DNA of 64,000 nucleotides, from contig JAQOTA010000008.1 in assembly GCA_029532415.1 (NCBI GenBank), positions 310,001-374,000 of the forward strand. The letters are read 5' to 3'. Positions 1 through 11,897 of the stretch are shown one piece after another. This DNA comes from Marasmius tenuissimus (taxonomy: Eukaryota; Basidiomycota; Agaricomycetes; Agaricales; Marasmiaceae). The stretch's first letter is position 1, and the number at the start of each line of letters is the position of its first letter. The notes beneath the pieces are model-generated. The model ran no database searches and was not told the origin of the DNA. It saw nothing but the letters and a program-made list of their open reading frames with translations. The position numbers were made by a program, and so were the translations under genes.

Positions 1-213
1 CGGGATCCTTCGATATGTATCTCCGTTCTAGACTCAGGGTACAAAGTGGCATCCTCAACCGAACACATGCATACGCACCAAAGTAACCCATTGTGACCCT
101 TTCCCTGAATCTTTGTATACGTTCGTGACCTGGTCCCTGCCAACAATTGGAAAGGTGGCACCATCGCCAATTTGGACATTCCTTGCATTGGCGAAGAAGG
201 TGCCACTGGACAT
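1..213 (-). CDS. Family P gene P0, 5' end only (cut by window edge)
   Basis: This is the first exon (79-213, 45 codons from ATG at 213) plus the first 27 bases of exon 2 (1-27) of a gene running off the left edge. The exon 1 product has the same plan as the four fuller copies further right: a short Ser/Asn-rich start, an IGDGA segment, a GRDQ motif, and an ending SQWVTL just before a GT donor (GTGCGT). Exon 2 opens after a TCTAG acceptor with residues resembling GDTYRRIP, again as in the other copies. Seen: splice signals and homology to the in-window copies. Inferred: an intact start. The rest of the protein is outside the window, so whether the copy works cannot be judged. Function unknown. 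Confidence 0.7.
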
Positions 214-1560
214 CCTGGTAAAACAAACCACTGGCAGACGGAATGAAGTGAGGATCTAGGTGTGAATAGATGATGGTGGGGAGGAAAAAGATACAAAGCA
301 CCCGTTTCAGCCAACCACGAAACCTGGGGGCAACTTCGCACGATCTCACCTTAGTTGATCTGTTCAGTACCAAATAACCGCAGATGGCCGAAATCTAAAT
401 TCAACTGAATGCCCAGGTCTCGTATGTGCTTCCCATAGTGATTTCCGTTGGACAAGAGTTGCTCTTCACTCCCAGAATACTTCTTGCGATCTTTTTGACG
501 GGATGGCCGCAGTCGAATGCCACTATAAGCCACAGTGGTCATCATGCGATGCAATCGAGCTCAGCCACACGAATCTGCTTGTCTATGAACAGATTAACAA
601 AGAAGGTTCATGCAAAATCATTGATGCTCCGTGTTTATCCCCGTCGAGTCCACCAAACTCGGGCCCATCAAACAGACTCATGACCGATGGTGAAGAAACC
701 CATGACACACTGCCAATGCGGTGGTGCACATGCTGTTGTGATGAACTTTGGATATGGTTTCTGTTAGCTAACTGAAGTAGAGTAAAGTTCCAGATCAGAC
801 ACGATCGCACAGAGCATTGCTGAATAGCACGCGCCTGCCACAATACTAAGCCCTATTAAGCGTCTTTCTATATTTTATTTTTATGAGCGTGACCCGTCAC
901 CGGAATACTGTTGTGACGAGATCAGTGAGTGCCAAGGTCTCCCTATACGAGCACTCTGCTTATCTTGCTATGCGTCCCACCCCAACTTCCATAGCTGATG
1001 TAGGAATCCAATCGGCATTAGTAGTAGGGTCTGGCAAACCCCGGGCCGTCTGCAATATATGATGAACTTGGCATGCGTCAGTATTTGTGCTGGAACCCGA
1101 GCAAGAGACAAAATCGCAGTTCATTTCTGGCGCACCTAAAGCCAATACACGATGACGAGAGCAGAACTCCAACCGCAAAGGGCTCGACATTGAGAGGCAG
1201 GTCCCATTATACAGTACGGTACCCGCGTCAATCTGATGTTTCTGAGCTAAGGGAGTTCTCAGTCGTTATGACCTTGAGGATCATAGAATACCTATGGACC
1301 ATGGTCAAGGGCCCAAAAAATCAAAAAGCGATTAGCCTGAATCAAGAACACAGACAAGATTCTACGCACTCGTAAACCACCAAAAACCTTTTCCCTAGCG
1401 ATCATCCATTCAACCTCCCAGTCAGGAGTGTCATACATGTTCATGGCTGGTTGACCACTTTTCATGTCAATTTCAGCCTGTCATAGCCTCAGGTTACACC
1501 TACCGAGTCGAAAATCGATAAGGAGAAGTTATACCTGGCCAAAACTTCTCGAGGTCTGTT
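214..1560. other. Intergenic stretch, nothing recognised
   Basis: Only short overlapping frames occur here on both strands, none with splice-site support or recognisable motifs. By position the first ~100 bases should hold the promoter and 5' UTR of P0; no clear TATA box was identified. Confidence 0.4.
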
Positions 1561-1564
1561 GGAA

Positions 1565-1885
1565 TCATGAAAGATGGCGATTGTGTCGAATCATGTACGG
1601 TACATAATGAGGAGCAGTTTCAGGCGGAGTCTCAAACTCCGGATATTCGCGGCAGGCAAATTGCCACTGGAGCCCGCGCTTTCCTCCTCCGACTATGTCG
1701 TTTTGGATGATCGTTTCCTTGTACTTTTTCGGTGCTTCAATGTCAAGTTGAACATACATCTTGTCTTTCAGTTTCACCCAATGCAGAGGGGGGGCCATAA
1801 CAATTTGCAGGCCATGTGGCGAAGGCCGGCGTGAAGGCCAAGTGCAGGCCATATGCAGGCCAGGTACAGGCAAGGTGCAGACCAT
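1565..1885 (-). CDS. Possible coding exon, unknown protein
   Basis: A 106-codon minus-strand frame. Its later part reads like a folded protein (motifs HWVKLKDKMYVQLDIEAP and LQWQFACREYPEFE), whereas the first ~30 residues are a translation of the AGGCC repeat field and are probably not coding. It may be a terminal exon whose upstream part was displaced by the repeats. No family was recognised, and chance is a real alternative. Confidence 0.25.
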   Translation of the reverse strand: MVCTLPVPGLHMACTWPSRRPSPHGLQIVMAPPLHWVKLKDKMYVQLDIEAPKKYKETIIQNDIVGGGKRGLQWQFACREYPEFETPPETAPHYVPYMIRHNRHLS

Positions 1886-3036
1886 ACAAAGGGTAAGGGA
1901 GATGGTTGTAATTTTGATTTTTTGTGTTGGTATTATAGATGTCGACCTGAAAACAATTTCAGCGACATATAATTATTATAACAAGAAAAAGGAATCCACT
2001 TAGTTGACTTCCCGGACTTACACTTAGCCGTGGGAGTCTGAACGACTTGAATCACAATTAACGCTATGTAGACGGATACACTCTAGCTTGGTGGACAAAG
2101 GAAAAGGCCGAGAGAATCAAGTCAAGATTGATGCCGAAAAGGCATCTACCCGACCAAGGGCCGACCGATAACTAAAACGGTCCGTTGGAGGCCCGATATT
2201 CTGAGAGGTTTCGGTTGTCTCTCACTGGGTACACCTGTAGTGTGTACAGCTCGGTGATAGAACTAACAGATATAGATATGGAGTCTATCACATGGGCGCT
2301 CATGGCCAGCTGCAGGTCAGATTTGAGTTTATGACGGCCAAGTGAAGGTTGGATACGCGGGAATGCAGGCCATGTGGCTGTGCGGTGCAGGCCGGGTGAA
2401 GGTCAGATTCATGGTGGTGAAGGACAACTGCAGGTTCGATTCACAAAGGTGAAGGCCAGATTAAGGCCAGGTGAAGGTCAGATTTCCAAATGCGAAGGCC
2501 GGGATGAGGGCCAGATTGCAAGAATGAAGGCCAGGTGAAGGTTATTATCCAGGAGATTGAAGGCCAGGAATATTCCAAAAAGGCCAGATGCAGTGAATTG
2601 TAGGCGAGAAGACGGTGGGACGCGGTCAATTCAGAGAGTTTATGATGATATCTTCGCTTACACTCGTTTGCGAGGATATGATGACACAAATATGGCCCGA
2701 TAGGCTGGCCATTTTCGTCTATAAGTACTACGAATGGCCTAAAGTCACCCATAAATACCTCAGTTGACCTTAAATTTACATGAGCAAGCACGAAATGGGA
2801 TTGCTGTGAATCATAGTGGTGGGAACAACCGAAGTGACGAAGACATGGAGAATTTTATTTCAACGAATAGTTTGTTTTGGTTGATCAATAAAGCAAACTG
2901 ACCGAGTCGAAGCAGGATACTCTATTTGAATCTCTATACGTGAGGGATTCCTCGACAGCAGGATGGATAATATGTGCTGCAGGCCAGGTGACGGCGGGTG
3001 TAGGCCATGACCTTTACCCCGGCCTGCATTTTCTCG
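1799..3036. repeat. Degenerate AGGCCA-type short repeat field
   Basis: Variants of TGCAGGCCA and TGAAGGCCAG recur irregularly, in two main clusters (about 1800-1890 and 2290-2600) and a third small one at 2975-3036 where the inverted form GGCCTGCAT also appears. Spacing varies from about 8 to 25 bases, so this is not a simple tandem array. It may be an old minisatellite, or the subterminal repeats of a decayed DNA transposon. No matching end repeats were found by eye. Confidence 0.55.
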
Positions 3037-3039
3037 CGC

Positions 3040-4570
3040 CCCTGCAGAGGGTCTGAAGATTCAAACTCGCCGAGGCCAGACTGACAATGGAGAATGATTT
3101 TCTACCAAGTGCAGGTGTGATCAACTGGAAACCGACTACCTACGTGTACCTTTGGTCATCACTGATTTGCACAAGCAAATGAGCGCCGGTAGCGCCGGTA
3201 CCAAAAGTCTATGTACTCGAAAGCACACCTATAGTGCCCTATGAAGGCACAGGTTAGTCGGAACTCGGGGAAATGTCAGTTCTAGTGGCAAGGTCTTGAC
3301 CCCAACTGAGCAAGAAGAATAGTTTGGCGAGGATGCCATCATCAACTTGTTGTACACTTCTGGTATCTAGAATGGTTACGAACAAGAAAACACTGCTAAA
3401 GTTTTCACGGTTAGTCAAAATCCCCGTCTTGTTTGTGCAAGGTCGTGCCCCGGACACGGCTCCATGTAAAGACAGAATTTCCGATATGATCGCCCGACGG
3501 AGCAGCCTTCTCTCCTTCCCTCTCGATTTTTTGGGGTAATCCTTACACGATCGCTACGTTACCCAACCGTCTATCGAAGCACTATGCGATCCCGTTTGCG
3601 GCTAGTTTCTTTGATTTTGTTGTTCAACGTACCCGCAAATCGGGGTTCGCCACAAGGATAGCTTTCCCGACGCCCCTATCCATCTCTACGACTTTAGGTT
3701 CTATACACCATACTGAGCCCGACGTGCGCTGGAGAATAGGATCGTAGTCTCAGCTGGAAGAGGCCGGCGATGGCCTTGCGCTCTGTCATCATTAGCGATG
3801 ACCTAGGAGGACGAAGAAGGGGACAGACCACAACCTATGCATAGACTGGTGAACTGTTTTTTGAAGGTGCGCCCTTGGTTTACTTCGTTCATATACCCCT
3901 CGGCATCAGATGGTTTATGTTGACTTCTAGCTAGGGTACTCCAGCGGGATGACGTCGATGTATCCAGCATATTCCTCTCATTACTTGGCAGTGTCCTTTG
4001 GACCTTTTAGTGTGATTTAAAGCCCTCACTTCTCGTTTACCATTCTGATGAGCACATCTGTTTCGTTCGGTCACATTCACGGAAGTCGAGTTTATGGTCT
4101 AGTAGAACTGGGAATAAGCGACGTGGGCCAGGCGATGGAAAAAGGTACGATCATTACCTTCGTTTTCTTGAACATTGCGCTCACCTTTTTGCTTCCCCGA
4201 ATACCTACAAGAAAGCTAATCTCACTATGGCCTTTGCCAATAAAAGTTTTCTGATCGTTTTATCTATCGAATGGATGAAATAAGTGTGAACAGCGGTGAT
4301 CAATCGATACGAACGAGAATGATGCACTTTGGAATAGTTCGCTTATAAAGCGATTTGGACATACATTCTGCGTTGGAATACTTGGGTCGTTCATTAGTCA
4401 TTCAGGGCGTCCTCACTCGTCTCGAACGTCGATCGAAGGCCCATATTCTCCTGATCTGTGCTTACCGCTACCCGTGTCACTCTATCGAAACCGGCGGACA
4501 GGACAACCACAGTGATCGACCACACCAGTGCAAGAACCTCAAATATAGCTCGAGGCCATGCAGGTAGTTG
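3040..4570. other. Intergenic stretch, no supported gene
   Basis: Short frames occur on both strands (for example 4048-4254 and 4355-4567, plus) but none has recognisable motifs or paired splice signals. I see no repeat or RNA gene. Confidence 0.4.
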
Positions 4571-4574
4571 ATAT

Positions 4575-5340
4575 TCAATAGTTTGAGACTGAGGGAACCG
4601 ACTTGCCGGGGCTGTGGGAGTTTCGGTTGGGATCGGTAGAGGACGAGTTGAGGACGGTTGGAAATTTACCTAGATCATGGATGATACGGGCTTTCGGGCC
4701 CTCCTGGTTGTCTTCGGCTGGCAATGAAGCGACGAATGGGTCGAGAGATATTGAATTTTTACCATTGTCGGGGTTGTTTGCTTGACTGTGGAAGTTACGT
4801 ACGGGTCTGCCATGAGTACAGGGTGACAATCAGCGCAATTAGAGATGGGAAGGACAAGCCTCTGTATTCCGACTGCCCGGAGAAGTTATTGATTGCTCCA
4901 GATGTATTCAGTTCTGCCTCCACCGTCGCGATACGGGGCCTATGAGGATCCCCTGACTCTCAAGTGTCTAGCTAAACCATTACTCACTGTACACTAACTC
5001 GGGATAACCCCGATCTCGTGCGTATTGCCTACCATCCAAAGGGTATTTTCCCTTCTGCAAATGATCTCGGATGTCTGTGTAGTCTTCCGGGTGCCACGAC
5101 GAACAATCCACGTGAAGGTTTTAGCCGCAAAGCAGGCAACAATCTTGTCGGCATTGGGTCTTGGACGAGTGTCGTGGCGAATCACCTTCAGCTCCCCCGA
5201 CTTTTGTGATGTCCCGGAAATTGATGTTCGGCATTACCTTTCAACAGTAACGTTCAAAACGGTTGAAAAGGCCGCTTTGCGAGCAATAATGTCCCCCATT
5301 GGTATCCTTCGGTACGTGTTGTTGCCGGTTGCTTCGGCAC
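4575..5340 (-). pseudogene. Decayed family P copy (mosaic remnant)
   Basis: The minus strand carries scattered but ordered pieces of family P. Near 5340-5230 is an exon 2 start (NTYRRIPMGDIIARKA). Around 5175-5130 is the RHDTRPRPNADKIVACF segment of exon 7. Around 5120-5000 is the part of exon 8 that in other copies reads TWIGSSW and DGRQYARAHGYPEL. At 4950-4870 is the DPHRPRI exon that precedes the GC-donor intron, followed by a possible tail exon (AVASS-like start) down to 4575. Exons 3-6 and most of 7 and 8 are missing, and frames shift between pieces, so this is a relic with internal deletions. It lies just upstream of the DUF6589 gene. Confidence 0.6.
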
Positions 5341-5418
5341 GTAGCACGCCGGGCCGCCCAGCCACGCTTTTGATTATTTCCGTTGACTCAGACGTAGTAT
5401 TTGTTAGTCTCCCAAGTC

Positions 5419-5472
5419 AGACTCCAGGATTGCTTTTTTGTCGGTATAGAGGGCGCAATCAATCTGGAGTCT
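5419..5472. repeat. Short inverted repeat (stem-loop)
   Basis: AGACTCCAGGATTGC at 5419-5433 is mirrored at 5455-5472 with a three-base difference in length, around a 21-base loop containing a T-run. It lies about 180 bases before the DUF6589 start codon. It could be a transcription-related hairpin or an old transposon footprint. Confidence 0.45.
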
Positions 5473-5651
5473 GAGAAACGCGCCCCCTTACCCGTACCTC
5501 ATTAGACTTCCATATATAGATAGGTCGGGTAGCTCGGAAATATCACGTTTTTGATTGATGATCACCTGCCCTGGCGCGTCGCGCTTTGTTGAACGCGACA
5601 CTGATTAGTCGTCTCGATCTGCCCAATTACTTCCTCTCTTCAAACCCCGAA

Positions 5652-8600
5652 ATGAGCTTTTATTCTTTTCAAACCGAGTCTGCCAGCAAAAAGGCCCGTG
5701 TTTCTCTGCCAATTACGCCTATACCTGCGGATCAATTCTATGGAACCCCTTCCTCGAGGCATAATGCTGCCTATCCTCCCACCCCCGCATCCTCTCGCAC
5801 ACCTATCAACATGTTCACCAGCACTCCGAGTCAAAATAATCCAGCCTCTACTGCCCGCAAGAGACGCCATCCAGACCAAAATGACTCGGGCTTCATTAAC
5901 TGCACGCCTACTAAGCCTCCCCACCCTCGCAAAAAGAACAAAAAGGAACACGAAAAACCACCTCCGAGCCCTAGGGAGATAGTAGTGATGGTGATAAAGT
6001 TTATTCAGACATTTCGTTGGGGACTCAGCGATTTCCTATTCTGGGTATCCCAATGGGAGGATCGGGATATTGTCCATGCAAGTGCAATGGAGAAATTCCT
6101 GAGTGGAAGGTGTACACATCATCCCGGCGAGGTTATTCGCATGTGGTATAAATCTCCTGATGGTGTACTTGGGAGCAATGTGGAGGATGGAGACAAGATG
6201 TGGGGGATGGAGACTAGGTACTGGGAAGTGAAGCAAGTAAGAGCTTGCCTTACCTCGTTTGCAGCTCAAGAGTGTGTAGCACATGCGGTGCTGCAGGCAC
6301 GTCGAGCTGTGAGGCCTGAGGGGGGTCTCCACATTCGACTCACCGTCAAGGATGACACAGGTGCACAGAAGAATCTGGTCAAAAAGGAATGGAAAGACAT
6401 TGGCGCTACAACAGTTCCCCGTATCAAGGAGATACTCAATCGTACCCAGCCATTTCTTTTCCACCTTCTCTCATGTGTTGCACGGGGTTCAATTACAGTT
6501 TCTGACGGCATTGGACCGGAGATTCCAAGAAAAACCAGGCCAGTTGACACGGTATGCTTCCATTCCGTCTGTCGTGAGAAGGTATCAACTTACTCACCAG
6601 CCTCTTCGGGGACCCAGGTCGTCACACACGCTATTTCATCTTTAAACTTCTCCCTTAACCGTCGTGCTAACTGGCTTCCAGTTGCTCGCGGTCTTCTCTA
6701 TTTCTCACTCTCTGCCCCGGTGGACCTATTTGCGTACGAGAGTCGCACTGGAACCATGCCTGTCTATCAAACAGTCAATTCATTGCTTGCTGATTTAGGG
6801 GAGGAAGAGGGGCGGGTTACCGCAGAAGCTGGATCTGATCCTCGACGCTGGGTCAAAATCTTTATTGACAATACCCAAAGGAACCACCATCAGCGCGACG
6901 AACGAGTTGGCCGTGCAGATCATATGATGATCGGCATGGCTGGGTGTCTTGTCGAATATCCCCCTGGCTCGTTTCCTATTGCGGCCCCCAGCATAGATGA
7001 TAGGCGAACTCGTATTCAAGCCAATCAACGATCCCAACTCAATGTCGACTTCTTCCTCAACTTGATTGACCATGATCATCTCGAGCTTGTCGGAACTTTC
7101 CAATGGATGCTGAATTTTACTACTTTCATCCCTCAGCTTCGCTCGTACAACAGCCGAGTAACTTCTTTGTATGAAACTCGTGCCGCCCGCATTCGACTCG
7201 ACCCTAAACCATCCGTGATTCACCCCCTCGCCACCAATGGAAAGAACGAGACAGTGACCCCCGAGCTGAAAGATGCTCTCTTGGACTTCATGCGGCAGGC
7301 AGGGCAGACACCAGAAAATCATCAGCACCGCTTGTTCCCAGTCGGTGGTGATGGATTGACGTACCAAAAAATCAACGAGCTCAAGCGGTATCTCCAACTT
7401 TACCCAGACGAGCTCGAGGGTTTAGGTATTGTCGAACCACAGCTGGAGTGGTGGCATACACAGGCCACAGACGTTACCCGCATTTTCCAGACGCACTGCG
7501 GACCACCACTCAGCAGAGACCCTTCTACACTAGGCCATAGTGCACGAAAGATCAAACGTAAAGAACCGGCTAACCTCAAGAAGGTGGACTATCATCCAAG
7601 CGTCCAGCTCATGCATCTCGTACTTGATGCACGTATGCTTGACGCCCTTCGGTACGTACTATATGACCGGATTTGAAGTCCTCTACTGACTTATCTACCT
7701 AGTTCCTATCTCCAAGTCGACGATATTTTCGAGCACTTCGAGAAGCTTGATTGTGACGGGAAACTCCCATCGTTTGAAAAGCTTGAAGAGATTGCGTGCA
7801 CCCTCTATCAATGCTACAGTACTTCCCGCGGCATTCACCATGCTCTTCATGATTCATCTTTACCTTCCGAGAGCTCTCCGTGGGCAGCTTCTGTCCCAAC
7901 TTCCGTTGCGTGGGCTACTTCAGAGCAGGACCTGACCAATGGGAGGCAGCCAGCAGCTGAAACTCGTGAGGAACGAGTTAAAGACCCCAAGAAATCAAAC
8001 AAGAAGAAGAAGAAAACAAAAGCAGAGATGGAGGCCGAAAGAGAACGAGAAGAGAGCCGTAAATCAGGGGATCGAGTACTCGCCAACTCAATCGCCTTCA
8101 TTCGGGATGCATTGCTCTCACGAGAAGCAGCATATGCAGCAGCTGCCGGTGACGTCGGCCGATTTTGGGAGGTCTTTAAGGTATTGTGGTCCTTATTAAC
8201 CGTTGCAATAGGCTAATGTATTATTAAGGTTATGCTTTTTATGTTCTTTGGATCCGGACACGCCAAATATGGGACCTATGCTCTTGAGTTTATCACGACA
8301 CTCGAGCTTGAGTCCAGCAAGGAGCTACGCGAAGCATCCCTACGCATGATGCTCATCAACCTATCTGGAAAGCCGGGTGCATTTGCTCCCTGCGATTTGA
8401 TACAGGAATACTTCAACCGTCTTCTCGAGTTCATTGTCGAGCGCAAAGGGAAGGAGTTTGGTGATCACTTCATCCGCCGTGTCGTCGCTCGGAACCTCCA
8501 CCATCTCACCCGCATCAAAACCGACCTCCGAGCCGGTGTGAACCTGGCAAAACACTCTGGGAAGCACTCTGAACCTGGTTGCACCCCCGAAATGAAGATT

Positions 8601-9149
8601 CTACTGGATACTTATAAACTTCACCAGCTTCACTTTCGAATTGCAGGCCGTATCGTGGATATGGATGAACGGGAGATTGATAACTTCTATGCTGGATGGT
8701 TGAAGATGGGTGGTCCAAGTGGGAAGGTACAGAAGTGGGCCGATGAGACGACCCGCTCACGAATAAAAGAGGATATAGAGCGGCGAATTGCTGCTCTCAC
8801 CGCGACAAGTTCTACAACGACGACCTGTACATCTGGACCTATGGAAGCGACAGGCAACCAAGGCCAGCGGACCCCGGACAACTTGGCTGGCGCGTCTGAG
8901 GACTCGGATGACGAGTCCACAAGTAATATCTCAGAAGAGGAGAGCCAGATAGACTCTGACAGTGATGAGGACGATGAAGAGCGGGCATTCGACACCAGTA
9001 CGCTTGCATCCAATGAATTACGTGACGGGTGGTTGGTTACAACCACCTTCACTGCCGAATCATATCTTGAAAGCATGGAAGTCGAAGACGATCTGAGTGA
9101 TTTGGAGTCTGTTGCTGAGCTTGAGATGGATGGCGAAGAAGACATTTAA
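5652..9149 (+). CDS. DUF6589 domain protein (transposase-like), 3 exons
   Basis: The exons are 5652-7651, 7703-8180 and 8229-9149. Introns of 51 and 48 nt have GTACGT..CTAG and GTATTG..TAAG borders, and joining them keeps one frame. The start is the first ATG, at 5652. Low-complexity basic N-terminus (first ~120 residues, KKARV and RKKNKKEH). Then a domain that matches my memory of basidiomycete DUF6589: FIDNTQRNHHQRDERVGR, GGDGLTYQKINELKRYL, EPQLEWWHTQATDVTRIF, and after intron 2 MLFMFFGSGHAKYGTYALE and CDLIQEYFNRLLE. A Lys-rich stretch lies in exon 2, and the C-terminus is acidic. The spaced acidic residues would fit an RNase H-like transposase fold, which is inference. The frame is intact over about 1,130 codons. 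Such genes are widespread and multicopy in Agaricomycetes. Confidence 0.8.
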
Positions 9150-9234
9150 TATGTGGAAATTGATGATATTTACATGAATGTAGAGTATATACTTTGGATG
9201 TGTGTTACTGAATGAGGATCTAGATTAAAAGAAT

Positions 9235-10499
9235 CTAAGCTTCGTCAGATGTGCGGGTCTTTTTTTCTTGTTCACTCCCGTTTACTTCATTAGCCTTCCG
9301 CTTTTTCTCATCCACTTTCCGCTTCTTTTCCTCCTCCCTGATCACGGCAAATTCTCCTTCCAACACACAAAGCCGTGCCCACAAACGCCCCTCATTGCCA
9401 TTAAATCGACTATTTCCCTTCATTAGAGAGCCGACGTGGTCCACATTCTTGATCGACGCGAAGTAATCAAGTACTAGCTTGATTTCTTGGTTTGTGAAGA
9501 ATAGCTCGGGTGCAAGGAATGCGGATTGTTGTGGGTCTGCCATCCGAAATAATTGCATTCGAAATGCCTTTAGCTCACGCGTACCATGGGCACGCAAGAC
9601 CTGGGATAACCGTTTGTGTTGTTTTGGCAGCTCGATCCCATACGATGTCAAAGCGGAGTGATTGTCCTTCTTCTTCTTCTCTTTGGGGATTGAGGCGATG
9701 CCAGCCTCGGGAACACAACCACTGCAGTTACAGGTCTCAACACGGCTAGCGGGGGGAGAATTCGTGCAGGTAGGACATGTACAGGGAGAGTCAGCGGGAG
9801 GATTCTCGTATAGCTTATCAATGGCTGTGACTTTACACTTTGCCAGAACAAGCGAAGCAAGTCCTGGGTCCATGCGTGCCGTACTGCCACTCGCGATAAT
9901 GTCTTTGGTGCCACTTGTAGTAGTAGTACCATCCGACAGTGCTACCTCGGCACGGCCTTTTGAGTTTGAGTGATTCCCCGTGTCCTCGAAGACTGTGCCG
10001 CATCAAGCCCCCGTTTGGGTCGGATGCGACCGAGCATTTGCAACGCTTCGTCCGCATTTTGAGGCTCCCCAATGATATAAACATCCTGGACCCTGTCCAC
10101 ATCAACTCCGATGGCTAGCGTACTTGTTGCAAGGACAATATTACACTTCCCAACTTGGATTAGGCTTCGAGTACGCTGGTTCTGCGATTCAGAGAGGGAG
10201 TTATACTCTCTGATACGTTCAGTAAATGAACGGGGGTCTCCCCCTTGGGCCTTGTCCCGGTAGTACAAGTACTCTTGTACACGATGGCTGAGGTTGATGG
10301 TGCGACAGAAAACAATGGATGTACGGTTGCTGTCCAGTATATCGTCCAGCTCGGGGAAGCTCCGCCCTTGAATTGAAGAGGATAGCTCGCGGAATATGAG
10401 CTGAATGTCGTGCCATTGATTAGAACGGCGGATAATATGAGTGTTATGGGCGTAGAGACCAAGGGAAAGGCTGATTGATTTGAGTGCTTCCTTGCCCAA
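9235..10499 (-). pseudogene. RecQ-like SF2 helicase, C-terminal remnant with frameshift
   Basis: The upstream frame (10499-9942) holds the second helicase lobe: motif IV-like TSIVFCRTINLS, motif V-like LATSTLAIGVDVDRVQD, and motif VI-like QMLGRIRP with its arginine. Near 9960 the frame shifts by one base. The reading then continues through GRAEVALSDG into a second frame (9873-9235) with paired Cys clusters CTCPTC and CNCSGC and a Lys/Glu-rich C-terminus. The first helicase lobe (Walker A, DEAH box) is not visible. Upstream, 10764-10552 is another minus frame of unknown nature, then the TIR element starts at 10855. It is convergent with the DUF6589 gene, with stops 86 bases apart. It is most likely a truncated relic; a sequencing error could explain the shift but not the missing lobe. 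Confidence 0.65.
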
Positions 10500-10847
10500 G
10501 AAATTCAGGTTAAGGGTTTTTGACCCTCTAGAATCAGATTATCAACTTTATTTAGGGAGTAATAGAGAAGTGACTTATCTTGGCCAGGTATAGTAACGAT
10601 TCAAAACCTCTGTCCATTGCGTGAATTCGTCGAACCATAGGTTCAAAACCCACCCTTGGATTAGTGTAAGATGCAATGCTGGGCAGCTGAAACCTGATGG
10701 CGCTCGGTCTCCTCGGATCCAAAGTACTAGACATGTAGCATTCCCAGCTGGGATCTGGGGGCAAACCAGTGGAGGTTTCGTTCTATGAGCATGTGAAAAG
10801 CGAGATCGCCAGTGAAGTCATTCAATTATCTCATTGTCAAGATCACC

Positions 10848-10854
10848 ACTCTTC
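10848..10854. repeat. Target site duplication, left copy
   Basis: ACTCTTC immediately precedes the left terminal inverted repeat and is identical to 13151-13157. Confidence 0.7.
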
Positions 10855-11110
10855 CACCTCAGGCATACACTTATAACCCCTCTTAGGTCTATCCCTCCGG
10901 TGGGAAAGATGGGCCTATGAGGGGTCCCAAAAGCTACTTGTGCCCCGCATTGGGTATACCCAGGCGGTGTAGTCTGGGTATCCCCTGCCTCCCCTGCGGC
11001 TCAGTGTCGGTTGGCGTCGGGTATACCCACCCTTACGATTCCAGAACAGGTATACCCCGCAATTTCTGTGATGTGATGGGGTGGCAGGGGTCCCATTTCC
11101 TCCATTTTTT
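10855..11110. repeat. Left terminal inverted repeat
   Basis: It is the inverted counterpart of 12945-13150 with few substitutions. It includes the shared segments GATGGGCCTATGAGGGGTCC, the conserved GGGTATACCC palindromes and GTGGCAGGGGTCCCATTTCC. The ~71-base extra stretch makes this arm longer than the right one. Confidence 0.8.
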
Positions 11111-11534
11111 TTGCGGGTTGGGCTTCCTGCAGCTTGGTTCACTCAGTACCGATACTATCATGGTCTTATGACAAAATCATGTCTGATTTACTTGTGAATT
11201 CCCACGAGTGATTATGTTTAGAAAAGAGTTGTGTGACCTTAAGATCAGCTGAAACGACCAACAACACTCATTGTGTTACCCTGTGGGTCCACGATTGCGG
11301 CGGTGACTGCAACTGTCGATATACAATGTATACATTGCATTTATTTGTTCAAACCCGCGCTGATAAGCACTTGAACCAATTCACGGTATCCCCAATCGCT
11401 CCAAATTGGCCGGGCATACCCAGTCTTATCCTTGCTGAAGGGGTATACCCATTGCATCCAGCATAATGGGTACACCTATCTCACTTCCAAGTGGGTGGGT
11501 ATACCCCTCCTGATCTAGGTCGATGGGTATACCC
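10952..11534. repeat. Left cluster of GGGTATACCC palindromes
   Basis: Perfect 10-base palindromes at 10952, 11019, 11441, 11497 and 11525 (start positions), plus one-mismatch or shortened forms near 11048 and 11412. They all lie inside the TIR element, within about 680 bases of its left end. They may be binding sites for a transposition protein. Confidence 0.75.
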
Positions 11535-11897
11535 GGGGCATTTCCAGTCCACCAGTGTGATAGCCCAAGCACTCATTGAGGATCTAATCTGAATCCGTGC
11601 CCAACTCAGAAAGCTCTGACCGACAATCGTGCGCTCTTGGTATTGTAATTGCCCAAGAAATCCCGTCTGGGAGTGAATGCAGCATAACAGTAATGAAAAC
11701 TGACTTTTGCAACCGAACTATGGTTATATTAACTCTGATTGAGGAGCACCTACAGAACTCATGAGGTCTATACATGAGAGGCTTATCTGCTGTGAGCTAT
11801 AGTCAACTGAGTAGAAGAGTCTGAAGAGTCTGATCCAAAATCATGGCAATGTCGAAATTTTCGAATGATTCGCATGTACCACGCCAGCTGTTTCCCA

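Noticed and set aside
5586..5651. Upstream extension of the DUF6589 frame as the protein start
   Set aside because: It would begin at TTG; the first ATG in frame is at 5652 and fits a normal eukaryotic start.
8687..9145. Serine-rich minus-strand frame of 152 codons
   Set aside because: It is the complement of the acidic C-terminal coding region of the DUF6589 gene and has no independent support.
10655..10670. T-arm-like GGTTCAAAACC as a tRNA
   Set aside because: No matching acceptor, D or anticodon arms at the required spacing on either strand.
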